DNA from: Parendozoicomonas verongulae
Lineage (GTDB): Bacteria; Pseudomonadota; Gammaproteobacteria; Pseudomonadales; Endozoicomonadaceae
NCBI RefSeq assembly: GCF_009711465.1
Contig: NZ_SMME01000840.1
Span: forward strand, 1 to 37,857
Direction: 5' to 3'
Length of the DNA: 37,857 bases
Below the pieces are notes generated by a model. It had not been told where the DNA came from. It did no database searches and saw only the letters and a list, made by a program, of their open reading frames with translations. Position 1 is the stretch's first letter. Every line of letters starts with the position of its first letter. The translations under genes were made by a program, and so were the position numbers. Of the stretch, positions 1 to 8,569 are shown piece by piece.

Positions 1-31
1 TTTGGAGATGGGTAGGAATGCCTATCACTAA

Positions 32-289
32 TGCCCCGCACCAGTAAAAAAAGATGAGGTTGTTGCTGTCCATATTAAAAGAAATTCAGGCAACGCTGCG
101 TCCTTTGCTGGTGAAAATAAACACACCCTTTTGCCAAGTGATTTTAGAATCTATGAGTCAAAGGTTCTCAATGATTGGAAAATAGAAATCATTGAATGCC
201 ATGATGACACCCTCACGGGGCGCCGTATTGCAGCACCCCGACTCGACGTCACACAAAACTTCAGGTTGGAGACCATCAAATATGAATAG
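32..289 (+). pseudogene. Gene fragment, C-terminal remnant of unknown protein
   Basis: Frame 2 is open for 85 codons and ends with TAG at 287-289, three bases before the stop of the convergent asd gene. The translation has normal mixed composition (for example the stretches KKDEVVAVHIKR and NDWKIEIIECHDD), so it reads like a real protein end. There is no ATG in the frame and a TAA stop lies just upstream at 29-31. Another frame is open from the window edge to a stop at 45-47, next to a run of seven A at 46-52, so a frameshift at this homopolymer may have broken a longer gene. I do not recognise the family. A sequencing error at the A run is an alternative explanation. Confidence 0.35.
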
Positions 290-292
290 AAA

Positions 293-1420
293 TCAGCTTT
301 CACCCAACACAATATTCATTATCCTGCGTAAAGGCTCGGCAGCGCCCCACAAGAGCTGATCTCCTACAGTGAAAGCGGAAAGATACTCCGGCCCCATATT
401 CATTTTACGCAAGCGTCCAACGGGGATATCCATGGTCCCGCTCACCACAGCTGGCGTCAGCTTCTGCATGGAGTCTTCACGATCATTGGCAATGACCTGC
501 ACCCAGTTGTTAGCCTCACCCAAAATAGATTCAACATCAGTCATAGGCACATCTTTGGTCAGCTTCAAGGTCAGTGCCTGGGAGTGACAACGCATAGCCC
601 CCACTCTCACACACAAACCATCCATGGGAACAGGATTGCTTTTACGGCCAAGAATCTTGTTGGTTTCCGCCTGCCCTTTCCACTCTTCACGGCTCTGACC
701 ATTAGCCAGCTGAGAATCAATATAAGGGATCAGACTCCCCGCCAGAGGCGCACTGAATTCAGTCGTATCCAACCCGGAGCGAATGGTTTCGGCCACCTTC
801 CGATCAATATCCAGAATGGCCGAAGCCGGATCAGCCAGTTCATCAGCAACCGCATCCCGAATCACGCCCATACCGCTCACCAGCTCACGCATATGGCGAG
901 CACCGCCACCACTGGCAGCCTGGTAGGTCATAGCCGATGTCCACTCCACCAGCCCTTCTCGGAACAGACCACCCAACCCCATCAGCATCAGGCTGACAGT
1001 GCAGTTACTACCAACGTACGTCTTAACCCCCTGCTCCAGCGCCTGATCAATCACAGAGCGATTGACAGGGTCGAGCACAATCACCGCACTGTCGTCCATC
1101 CGCAGCCTGGAAGCAGCATCAATCCAGTAACCATCCCAACCGGACTCACGCAGTTTCGGATAAACCTCACCGGTAAAATCGCCCCCCTGACAGGAGATAA
1201 TCACATCCATATCAGAGAGTTCACCAATATCAAACGCACTCTTCAGTACGGGAACACTCGCCTTTTCACCCGCCAGATGGGCAGGGCCTGCCTGCCCTGC
1301 CTGAGAGGTGGTAAAAAACACCGGCTCGATTCGGGAAAAATCACCCTCCTCTGCCATACGCTGCATGAGCACGGAACCTACCATGCCTCGCCAGCCTATT
1401 AGTCCTACTTTATTCAACAC
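293..1420 (-). CDS. asd: Aspartate-semialdehyde dehydrogenase
   Basis: This enzyme reduces beta-aspartyl phosphate to aspartate semialdehyde with NADPH, the branch point to lysine, diaminopimelate, threonine and methionine. The protein has 375 residues, near the 367 of E. coli Asd. The N-terminal dinucleotide loop GWRGMVGS is at residues 9-16. The catalytic cysteine is Cys140 in GSNCTVS. The substrate-binding region [12 protein letters not shown] carries Arg272 and His279, matching E. coli Arg267 and His274. The start is GTG at 1418-1420, with a purine-rich GGGGGAGG just upstream. It lies 33 bp downstream of leuB and is probably cotranscribed with the leucine genes, a leuB-asd order also known in Pseudomonas. 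Confidence 0.97.
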   Translation of the reverse strand: MLNKVGLIGWRGMVGSVLMQRMAEEGDFSRIEPVFFTTSQAGQAGPAHLAGEKASVPVLKSAFDIGELSDMDVIISCQGGDFTGEVYPKLRESGWDGYWIDAASRLRMDDSAVIVLDPVNRSVIDQALEQGVKTYVGSNCTVSLMLMGLGGLFREGLVEWTSAMTYQAASGGGARHMRELVSGMGVIRDAVADELADPASAILDIDRKVAETIRSGLDTTEFSAPLAGSLIPYIDSQLANGQSREEWKGQAETNKILGRKSNPVPMDGLCVRVGAMRCHSQALTLKLTKDVPMTDVESILGEANNWVQVIANDREDSMQKLTPAVVSGTMDIPVGRLRKMNMGPEYLSAFTVGDQLLWGAAEPLRRIMNIVLGES

Positions 1421-1453
1421 ACCCTCCCCCTTCGCGTTGAAATCACTGCAAAC

Positions 1454-2533
1454 TCAGACGTCTGCCAAGGCCGCCACAACAGCATCACCCATGCCACGCG
1501 TCCCCACCTTCTCACAGCCTTCCGACCAGATATCTCCTGTCCGAATACCCGCATCCAGAACAGCGCTCACAGCCGCCTCGATAGCATCAGCTGCCGTCGC
1601 CTCATTCAGGGAATAACGCAGCATCATCGCCACAGAAAGAATGGTCGCCAGAGGATTCGCCAGATCCTGCCCGGCAATATCAGGGGCCGAGCCATGAACT
1701 GGCTCATACATACCTTTGTTATTGGCATCCAGAGATGCAGAAGGCAGCATGCCGATAGAACCGGTCAGCATCGCCGCACAGTCAGAAAGAATGTCGCCGA
1801 ACATATTGCCCGTCACCATCACATCAAACTGCCTGGGTGCACGTACCAGCTGCATGGCGGCATTGTCCACATACATATGGGACAACTCAACATCAGGATA
1901 CTCCGGCGCAAGCGTGTCCATAATCTCCCGCCACAGTACGGTCACTTCCAGAACATTGTGCTTATCCACGGAACACAGCCTGCCACCACGCTTGCGGGCC
2001 GCTTCAAAGGCCACCCGACCAATACGTTCAATTTCCGACTCACTGTACACGTACGTATTAAAACCTTCCCGCTCACCACTCTCCAGAGTGCGAATCCCAC
2101 GGGGCTGGCCGAAGTAAATCCCCCCCGTCAATTCACGGACAATCAGAATATCCAGCCCGCTGACAATCTCGGGTTTCAGAGAAGAGGCATCCGCCAGCTG
2201 AGGATAAAGAATCGCTGGACGCAAATTGGCAAACAACTGCAGATTCGAACGCAACCCCAGCAACCCTTTCTCCGGACGAATCGCCATATCCAGATCATCC
2301 CACTTCGGGCCACCAACAGCCCCCAGCAAAATCGCATCCGCCTCTTTCGCTTTCGTCAGGGTTTCCTCTGGGAGAGGAACACCTGTAGCATCAATCGCAG
2401 AGCCGCCTACCAGTGCAGAATCAGTTTCAATGGCAAGGCCGAATCTGCCTTTTACAACATCCAGTACACGTAAGGCCTCAGCCACAATCTCATGGCCGAT
2501 ACCATCACCGGGTAAAACCAGAACTTTTTTCAT
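1454..2533 (-). CDS. leuB: 3-isopropylmalate dehydrogenase
   Basis: LeuB oxidises and decarboxylates 3-isopropylmalate to 2-oxoisocaproate with NAD+, the last specific step before leucine transamination. The 359-residue length is typical. The family's catalytic pair is visible as Tyr140 (ELTGGIYFG) and Lys191 (VDKHNVL). Metal and substrate ligands are Asp223, Asp247 and Asp251 (NMFGDILSD), and the arginines Arg95, Arg105 and Arg133 contact substrate in relatives. The motif [10 protein letters not shown] follows. The ATG at 2531-2533 has a GAGAG-type ribosome site about 8 bases upstream and lies 25 bp after leuD, so it is the third gene of leuC-leuD-leuB. Confidence 0.98.
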   Translation of the reverse strand: MKKVLVLPGDGIGHEIVAEALRVLDVVKGRFGLAIETDSALVGGSAIDATGVPLPEETLTKAKEADAILLGAVGGPKWDDLDMAIRPEKGLLGLRSNLQLFANLRPAILYPQLADASSLKPEIVSGLDILIVRELTGGIYFGQPRGIRTLESGEREGFNTYVYSESEIERIGRVAFEAARKRGGRLCSVDKHNVLEVTVLWREIMDTLAPEYPDVELSHMYVDNAAMQLVRAPRQFDVMVTGNMFGDILSDCAAMLTGSIGMLPSASLDANNKGMYEPVHGSAPDIAGQDLANPLATILSVAMMLRYSLNEATAADAIEAAVSAVLDAGIRTGDIWSEGCEKVGTRGMGDAVVAALADV

Positions 2534-2558
2534 TGATTTCTCTCGTCACACACGCTGA

Positions 2559-3209
2559 TTACGCATTCAGCTCTTTAAACAGCCAGGGAAACCTCTGCTG
2601 GTGCTTGTCTTCAAAGGTTTTGATGGCTCCCGATTCCCGCAATGTCAGACCAATCTCATCAAGGCCATTGACCAGGCACTCTTTGCGGAACGAATCAATC
2701 TCAAAGGCCAATTCACTGCCATCGGGTTTCACAACCACCTGTCGCTTAAGATCAATGGTGAGGCTGTATCCCTCTTCCCCTTCGCAGGCCACAAACAATT
2801 CATCTACCTGCTCTTCCGAGAACACAATAGGCAGCAAACCATTTTTAAAGCAGTTATTGAAGAAAATATCCGCAAAGCTGGGAGCAATGACACACCGAAA
2901 ACCAAAATCATCCAAAGCCCAGGGAGCATGTTCCCGGCTGGAGCCGCAGCCAAAGTTCTGCCGTGCCAACAGCACAGACACCCCCTTATAACGTGGCTGG
3001 TTCAGCACAAAATCGTTATTAAGAGGGCGACCACTGCAATCCTGATCCGCTTCCCCTGCATCGGTGTAACGCAGCTCATCAAACAGGTTTTTACCAAACC
3101 CTGTGCGCTTGATCGATTTGAGAAACTGCTTGGGGATGATCATGTCCGTATCCACATTGGCACGATCCAGAGGGGCCACCAAACCTTTATGAACAGTAAA
3201 TGCTTTCAT
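2559..3209 (-). CDS. leuD: 3-isopropylmalate dehydratase small subunit
   Basis: This is the small (swivel-domain) subunit that pairs with LeuC to isomerise 2-isopropylmalate to 3-isopropylmalate. The 216 residues match the long bacterial LeuD form. The N-terminal [20 protein letters not shown] and the central [15 protein letters not shown] are the diagnostic family blocks. The ATG overlaps the leuC stop by one base (TGATG at 3207-3211), a layout that couples translation and helps make the two subunits in equal amounts. Confidence 0.98.
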   Translation of the reverse strand: MKAFTVHKGLVAPLDRANVDTDMIIPKQFLKSIKRTGFGKNLFDELRYTDAGEADQDCSGRPLNNDFVLNQPRYKGVSVLLARQNFGCGSSREHAPWALDDFGFRCVIAPSFADIFFNNCFKNGLLPIVFSEEQVDELFVACEGEEGYSLTIDLKRQVVVKPDGSELAFEIDSFRKECLVNGLDEIGLTLRESGAIKTFEDKHQQRFPWLFKELNA

Positions 3210-4654
3210 CAGGCCCGCTCCTCCTGTTTGTCTTTCACCAAATCCCTGACATCGACAAAATAACCCGCCACCGCAGCGGCAGCCGCCATAGCCGGGCTCA
3301 CCAGATGAGTACGTCCACCGAATCCCTGACGCCCTTCAAAGTTTCTGTTAGAGGTTGAAGCACAGTGCTCCCCTTCCCCCAGTTTGTCCGCATTCATGGC
3401 AAGGCACATGGAGCAGCCGGGTTCACGCCACTCCAAACCAGCTTCCACGAAAATTTTATCCAGCCCTTCCTTTTCCGCCTGCTGCTTCACCAGGCCAGAA
3501 CCAGGCACAACCATGGCCTGCTTGATGGTGTCTGCCACCTTGCGGCCCTTGACCACAACCGCAGCAGCACGCAGGTCTTCAATACGGGAGTTGGTGCAGG
3601 AGCCGATGAAGACACGATCCAGCTTAATAGACGTCAGCAGCTGACCCGCTTCCAACCCCATATACTGCAATGCACGGCGAATACCCTCTGCTTTGGTAGC
3701 ATCATCTTCTGCTTCGGGGTCGGGAACAACAGATCCAACAGGAGCAACCATTTCAGGGGAAGTGCCCCAGGTTACCTGGGGCTGGATATCGCAAGCGTTC
3801 AGAATCACTTCATAGTCAAAAATGGCATCCACATCGGAGTGCAGGGTATGCCAGTAATTCACCGCCGCTTCCCATTCCACACCTTCCGGCGCAAAGGGAC
3901 GACCTTTCACATATTCGATGGTGGTATTGTCTACGGCCACCAGCCCCACACGGGCACCGGCTTCAATGGCCATATTGCAGATGGTCATTCGTCCTTCCAT
4001 AGAGAGGGCTTCAATCGCTGTACCGGCAAACTCAATAGCGCAGCCAGTACCACCAGCGGTACCGATTTTCCCGATAACCGCCAGCACAATATCTTTTGCG
4101 GTCACCCCATGGCCGAGGGTGCCATCCACCCGCACCCGCATATTCTTCATTTTCTTGGCAACTAAGCACTGGGAAGCCAGCACATGCTCCACTTCCGAAG
4201 TGCCGATACCGTGAGCCAGTGCACCAAAGGCACCGTGGGTAGCCGTGTGTGAGTCGCCACAAACAACTGTCATACCCGGCAAGGTTGCACCCTGCTCTGG
4301 CCCCACCACGTGTACAATGCCCTGACGAATATCCTTCATGGCGTACTGGGTGATCCCAAATTCACTACAGTTGTCGTCCAGTGTCTGCACCTGAATTTTG
4401 GATACCGGGTCCACAATCCCTTCAATGCCCACTTCACGCTCATCCACGGTGGTTGGCACGTTGTGATCGGGAGTCGCGAGGTTGGCACTGATCCGCCAGG
4501 GCTGGCGGCCGGCGATACGAAGGCCTTCAAAAGCCTGAGGCGAAGTGACTTCGTGCAGGAGCTGGCGGTCTATATAAAGCAGAGCGGAGCCATCATCACG
4601 GCTCATGACCAGATGGTCATCCCACAATTTGTCGTAGAGAGTCTTCCCGGCCAC
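3209..4654 (-). CDS. leuC: 3-isopropylmalate dehydratase large subunit
   Basis: This is the large, iron-sulfur subunit of isopropylmalate isomerase, in the aconitase family. The [4Fe-4S] ligands are Cys353 (FIGSCTNSR), Cys414 and Cys417 (GCSMCLAMN). The conserved [20 protein letters not shown] block is at about residues 133-152. The length of 481 residues is close to other gammaproteobacterial LeuC proteins. The start is GTG at 4652-4654, supported by GAGGAG about 6 bases upstream. It heads the leuCDB-asd unit; leuA is not in this window. The leader (4655-4732) has no Leu-codon-rich peptide, so classic leucine attenuation is not evident. Confidence 0.98.
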   Translation of the reverse strand: MAGKTLYDKLWDDHLVMSRDDGSALLYIDRQLLHEVTSPQAFEGLRIAGRQPWRISANLATPDHNVPTTVDEREVGIEGIVDPVSKIQVQTLDDNCSEFGITQYAMKDIRQGIVHVVGPEQGATLPGMTVVCGDSHTATHGAFGALAHGIGTSEVEHVLASQCLVAKKMKNMRVRVDGTLGHGVTAKDIVLAVIGKIGTAGGTGCAIEFAGTAIEALSMEGRMTICNMAIEAGARVGLVAVDNTTIEYVKGRPFAPEGVEWEAAVNYWHTLHSDVDAIFDYEVILNACDIQPQVTWGTSPEMVAPVGSVVPDPEAEDDATKAEGIRRALQYMGLEAGQLLTSIKLDRVFIGSCTNSRIEDLRAAAVVVKGRKVADTIKQAMVVPGSGLVKQQAEKEGLDKIFVEAGLEWREPGCSMCLAMNADKLGEGEHCASTSNRNFEGRQGFGGRTHLVSPAMAAAAAVAGYFVDVRDLVKDKQEERA

Positions 4655-4732
4655 AGTATTCTCCTCAGGCGTTACTCCAGTACTGTCTCCGAATCCTATG
4701 CCACCCTATAAAATAAAACAAATTCATAATTT

Positions 4733-4747
4733 TTATTCATTCGATAA
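4733..4747. promoter_or_regulatory. Candidate LysR-type operator upstream of leuC
   Basis: TTAT-N7-ATAA at these positions contains a T-N11-A core (4734-4746), the general shape of LysR-family binding sites. It lies about 80 bp upstream of the leuC start, in the gap where a regulator divergent from leuC would bind. The surrounding 4700-4747 stretch is very AT-rich. The motif is short and can arise by chance; no clear -35/-10 pair could be assigned. Confidence 0.25.
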
Positions 4748-4882
4748 CTACAAGGAATGATAATTCCAGCCGTTACAGATTCTACCAACCCTGTCAGCCT
4801 TACTGTCATTCCCACACCACACTGCAACTCCCCCATCTCGCAGCACTCTACCGTTCCTCAATCCACAACGAGGACACACTCC

Positions 4883-6025
4883 ATGGCAGCACAAATTCCT
4901 TCCAGCTCTGAAACCGCTCCGTATCAATACAGCGGTGAGATAGGAAAAGGCCAAGCCGTCAAACGACCGCGCATTTCATCAACCGGCAGTAGCAGTAGTG
5001 ATGAAGGTACATCGGTAGCCAAGGCTTCCAAAATGGCCGAAGGCACTATACCCAATCGCCCACTGCGTGAGATGGCAGTCACGGAGCAAAGAGATGTTCA
5101 GCTTCTTGTAAAGAAAGTCACTAAAAGCCCTATTTGCCTCGATGTTCAAAGAGCTGAACTGGATGCTCTCACATCATTCCTTTACACAATGTTCCCTCAA
5201 GATAACCGTATGGGATTTGTTCAGCCCATGCTGGGCGGCATTTCTGCCATTAAGATTGATGGCGAACATATGTACAAAAGCCTTTCTAACAGTGAAGCCG
5301 TACAGTTAAAAACTGTTGCTGCAACAGCTAGTGGTTCAAGCTGGTTCTTCTCAGACAAAGAAGGGGCATTTATCGGCGCCCTGAAGAAAGCTTCTGCATT
5401 TATTCCCATGTCACAAGATGCCAAACAGGTTGTTGCAACAAGCTTCGACACACTGGAAAGTATGCCTAAGGCTGACGTTGGCCTGTTGATGGAGAAAATT
5501 CGCAAATTCAGCTTTTTCAGAGCTCCAGGCCCTGAAGTGGAACCAACAGAGTTTCTGGGCAAGCTCGAAAAGCTGTTGAAAACGACTCACCAAACAGCAA
5601 CCACTGATTCAGCTGACTTCGATCTGGAACCAGTATCTGGCCCGAACGCTGATGGTATATTTCTCTTAACGGGCACAGTTGAAATTGAGTCCAGGGAGGA
5701 AGGTGAAGCCTTACCAAAGCTGATCAATGGAGAAAGAATTGAGCTTGTTGTGATGCGCCATGAAGGACGGGCCTGTGTTGTCATGCTCACAGACAGATCT
5801 ACCCCGCCACAACGAGAAGGGATGACTCCCCAGCAGGCTTTGTTACAGTACAGGAAAGATACGGGTAGCGACTGGAGTGCTAAAAATGACATCAGCATTC
5901 TGGCTGAGCTCAGTACTGACGATGCCGATCAGATCTATCAGACTTTGTCTCAGGCTAACGTTCTAAAAGACAACAAAGTAGAAACCTATCAAGTCTCTCC
6001 CAAGGGACAAGACACAACTGTGTAA
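4883..6025 (+). CDS. Unknown accessory protein, possible secreted effector
   Basis: I do not recognise a family. The ATG at 4883 is preferred because GAGG lies 9 bases upstream; an in-frame ATG at 4757 would add 42 residues but its purine tract touches the codon. The 380-residue product has no signal peptide or membrane segment. Residues 1-60 look disordered and are rich in Ser, with a basic VKRPRI patch (residues 26-31) followed by SSTGSSSSDEG. That pattern resembles a short nuclear-localisation-like motif beside a phosphorylatable serine tract. The rest is mixed alpha/beta-looking sequence with Lys-rich helices around residues 200-240. It has its own terminator and separates leuC from a LysR gene. 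Effector function is inference only. Confidence 0.75.
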   Translation: MAAQIPSSSETAPYQYSGEIGKGQAVKRPRISSTGSSSSDEGTSVAKASKMAEGTIPNRPLREMAVTEQRDVQLLVKKVTKSPICLDVQRAELDALTSFLYTMFPQDNRMGFVQPMLGGISAIKIDGEHMYKSLSNSEAVQLKTVAATASGSSWFFSDKEGAFIGALKKASAFIPMSQDAKQVVATSFDTLESMPKADVGLLMEKIRKFSFFRAPGPEVEPTEFLGKLEKLLKTTHQTATTDSADFDLEPVSGPNADGIFLLTGTVEIESREEGEALPKLINGERIELVVMRHEGRACVVMLTDRSTPPQREGMTPQQALLQYRKDTGSDWSAKNDISILAELSTDDADQIYQTLSQANVLKDNKVETYQVSPKGQDTTV

Positions 6026-6044
6026 AACCCTCGCTACAGTGTTA

Positions 6045-6080
6045 AACAAGGGGAGCCTCAGAGGCTCCCCTTGTTTTTTT
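6045..6080 (+). terminator. Rho-independent terminator after the 4883-6025 gene
   Basis: A perfect 15-base inverted repeat (6045-6059 with 6061-6075, core GGGGAGCC/GGCTCCCC) is followed by a run of T through 6080. It starts 20 bp after the stop codon. The strong stem and U-tract make this a confident intrinsic terminator that isolates the gene from the downstream LysR gene. Confidence 0.92.
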
Positions 6081-6129
6081 CGAACAAGCCTCGTCATACT
6101 ACGGCCTTTCAACTAAAGCCTTCTATGTC

Positions 6130-7014
6130 ATGGACAGCCAGAACCTGACTGCCTTTCTGGCCGTCGCCCAAACCGCATCCTTCTCCCTTGCGGGAGAGCA
6201 GCTTCATCTCACCCAGCCTGCCATCAGCAAACGCATTGCCATGCTGGAAAGTCAGCTTGGGGTACGTCTGTTCGACCGGGTGGGCCGCACAGTAACATTG
6301 ACCGAAGCGGGACAGGTACTGATAAAACGGGCACAGCGCATTCTGCGGGATATTGACGACACCCGTCAGGCACTGTCCAACCTGTCCGGCAAAGTGAGTG
6401 GTCGCCTCAGTATTGCCACCAGCCATCATATCGGGCTGCACCGCCTGCCCCCAATACTGCAGTGCTTCAATCAGCAGTATCCGGAGGTATCTCTGGACAT
6501 TCGTTTTGTGGATTCCGAATGGGCTTATGGTGGCGTCAGGCGCGGGGAGATTGAGCTGGGTATTATCACTATCGCGCCAGAATACCTGACTAAGAAACAG
6601 AGCGACCGCTTTATCACCCGGGAGATATGGCATGATGATCTGGTGTTTATGGTGGCAAAAACCCACTCCCTTGCCAGCCTGTCCCACCCATCCCTTGATG
6701 CCATCAGCCAGCACCCTGCGGTATTTCCGGGTAAAAACACATTCACCCGCTCCATTGTACAGTCTCACTTTGAGCAGAGCGGCCTGAGCCTGGATGTGAT
6801 CATGGAGTCCAACTACCTCGAAACCCTGAAAATGATGGTCAGCATTGGCCTGGCCTGGAGTGTTCTGCCCCGCACCATGCTCACCGAAGGTATGGTTGAG
6901 ATCACACCGAAAAACATGTCGATGAGCCGCAGCCTGGGCTATGTTCATCATCAGGACAGAACGCTGTCCAACGCCGGACAGGTCTTGATTGACCTGCTGG
7001 AACAACAGCGGTAA
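6130..7014 (+). CDS. LysR-type transcriptional regulator (leuC-associated type)
   Basis: A 294-residue LysR regulator. The winged helix-turn-helix spans residues 1-60 (LHLTQPAISKRIAMLE, then LGVRLFDR and TLTEAG). The effector domain starts near residue 90 with SGRLSIATSHHIGLHRLPP. The sequence strongly resembles the LysR protein that I recall lying divergent from leuC in Pseudomonas, so its likely target is the leuCDB unit; the ligand is unknown. Here the gene has the expected orientation but is displaced from leuC by the 4883-6025 gene and its terminator. The start ATG at 6130 lacks a clear ribosome site but gives the family's usual N terminus. Confidence 0.9.
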   Translation: MDSQNLTAFLAVAQTASFSLAGEQLHLTQPAISKRIAMLESQLGVRLFDRVGRTVTLTEAGQVLIKRAQRILRDIDDTRQALSNLSGKVSGRLSIATSHHIGLHRLPPILQCFNQQYPEVSLDIRFVDSEWAYGGVRRGEIELGIITIAPEYLTKKQSDRFITREIWHDDLVFMVAKTHSLASLSHPSLDAISQHPAVFPGKNTFTRSIVQSHFEQSGLSLDVIMESNYLETLKMMVSIGLAWSVLPRTMLTEGMVEITPKNMSMSRSLGYVHHQDRTLSNAGQVLIDLLEQQR

Positions 7015-7113
7015 TCGCATATTACGGCACTAAACAACGTATAAGCCCGTAATTACAGCGGCCAGCTGCTGAAAGACACTACGCTGTTCTGTTTATGAAG
7101 TCGTTATCTCACC

Positions 7114-8556
7114 ATGCATCTCAAACCGATTGTGTACGTCATCAGCCTGTTTACCATGGCTTTCAGCCTACTGATGGCGGTTCCGGGACTGTATGACCTC
7201 TCTATCGGCAGCCCTAATGCTATGTCTTTTTTTCAGGCCGCTATCGGCGCTATTCTCATCGGTGGCATCTGTGTTCTGAAAACACGCTCTGCGCCCTTTC
7301 GCCTCGATCCACGGCAAATATTTGTACTCACCAACCTGAGCTGGGTCACCCTCAGCAGTGTGGGAGCTATTCCATTTATGCTGATTGAGGATATGAGTTT
7401 CACCGATGCCTTCTTTGAAACCATGTCGGGAGTCACCACAACTGGCTCCACAGTGATGACAGGACTTGAGCATCTCGATAAAGGCGTGTTGCTCTGGCGC
7501 TCCCTGCTGCAGTGGTTGGGCGGTATAGGCTTCATAGTAATGGCTGTGGCGATTCTCCCGTTCTTGAAAGTGGGCGGTATGCGCCTGTTCCAGAGTGAAT
7601 CATCCGACTGGTCAGATAAGTGCATGCCTCGCTCCGGCAATATCGCCCAGGGCGTTGTGGCCACTTATCTGATTCTCAGCCTGCTATGTACCATTGGTTA
7701 CAAGCTCGGGGGGATGACCTACTTTGAAGCCATTAATCATGCTATGACCACACTCTCTACCGGTGGTTACTCTACATCCGATTCCTCCATGGGGCACTTT
7801 ACCAACTACTGGATTTACTGGAATGGCACCATCTTTATGCTGTTAGGCAGCCTGCCGTTTGTACTGTTCGTCAAAGCTTTCCGTGGTTATGTGGACGACC
7901 TGTTCAAAGACAGTCAGATTCAGGCCTTTCTTGGTTTTATGGTCATCGTTTGGGTGACTCTGGCCATGTGGCTATCCCTCACAAAAGACTGGGACTTCTT
8001 CCGTAGCCTGACACTGGTGGCGTTTAATACCACATCCGTTGTCACCACCACCGGCTATGCCCTTACTGATTACAGCCTGTGGAGCGGACTGACTACCACG
8101 GTGTTCTTCTTCCTGATGTTTGTGGGCGGCTGCTCCGGCTCCACCGCAGGGGGCATCAAAATTTTCCGTTTCCAGATCGGTTTCAAACTGCTGTTGATGC
8201 AACTGAAGCAGGCAGCCCATCCCCGCGCCTTCTTTGTACACCGTTACAACGGTCAGGAAATTACCAGTGACATTCTCCGTTCACTGGTAGGTTTCAGCTT
8301 CTTCTATGGTCTGCTGATTGCCCTTATAACCATTCTTCTGTCTGCCATGGGGCTGGATATGATGACCAGCATGAGTGGAGCCATCACTGCCGTCAGCAAT
8401 GTTGGCCCGGGCTTTGGTGATCTGATTGGCCCGGCAGGTAACTTCATTAACCTGCCCGATGCAGCAAAGTGGGTACTGAGTTTCGGCATGCTGATGGGAC
8501 GTCTGGAAATCATCACTGTTCTGGTACTGATGACCCCATCGTTCTGGAGAAACTGA
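7114..8556 (+). CDS. trkH: Trk potassium uptake channel subunit TrkH
   Basis: This is the inner-membrane K+-translocating subunit of the Trk system, which works with the cytoplasmic NAD-binding TrkA (not in this window). The 480 residues match E. coli TrkH (483). The four pseudo-repeat selectivity loops are visible: VTTTGST (residues 107-113), LSTGGYS (214-220), VTTTGYA (310-316) and NVGPGFG (429-435). About ten hydrophobic segments surround them, and GGCSGSTAGGIKI at 338-350 is the family's signature region. It sits 13 bp before tmcA and may be cotranscribed with it. Confidence 0.97.
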   Translation: MHLKPIVYVISLFTMAFSLLMAVPGLYDLSIGSPNAMSFFQAAIGAILIGGICVLKTRSAPFRLDPRQIFVLTNLSWVTLSSVGAIPFMLIEDMSFTDAFFETMSGVTTTGSTVMTGLEHLDKGVLLWRSLLQWLGGIGFIVMAVAILPFLKVGGMRLFQSESSDWSDKCMPRSGNIAQGVVATYLILSLLCTIGYKLGGMTYFEAINHAMTTLSTGGYSTSDSSMGHFTNYWIYWNGTIFMLLGSLPFVLFVKAFRGYVDDLFKDSQIQAFLGFMVIVWVTLAMWLSLTKDWDFFRSLTLVAFNTTSVVTTTGYALTDYSLWSGLTTTVFFFLMFVGGCSGSTAGGIKIFRFQIGFKLLLMQLKQAAHPRAFFVHRYNGQEITSDILRSLVGFSFFYGLLIALITILLSAMGLDMMTSMSGAITAVSNVGPGFGDLIGPAGNFINLPDAAKWVLSFGMLMGRLEIITVLVLMTPSFWRN

Positions 8557-8569
8557 TACAATCCATACC

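Noticed and set aside
584..1402. Plus-strand open frame opposite asd
   Set aside because: Composition typical of an antisense shadow (Thr, His, Arg, Gln-rich); asd on minus has all catalytic residues.
4665..4727. Small minus-strand frame of 20 codons in the leuC leader
   Set aside because: It could have been a leucine leader peptide, but it has only one Leu codon and no attenuator hairpin with a U-tract follows.
6109..7020. Long open frame antisense to the LysR gene
   Set aside because: Its translation is rich in Gln, His and Gly with no family motif, and it mirrors the codon pattern of the real gene.
7021..7053. ATTACGG...CCGTAAT inverted repeat after the LysR gene
   Set aside because: Only 7 bp with a 19-base loop and no U-tract, so not convincing as a terminator.
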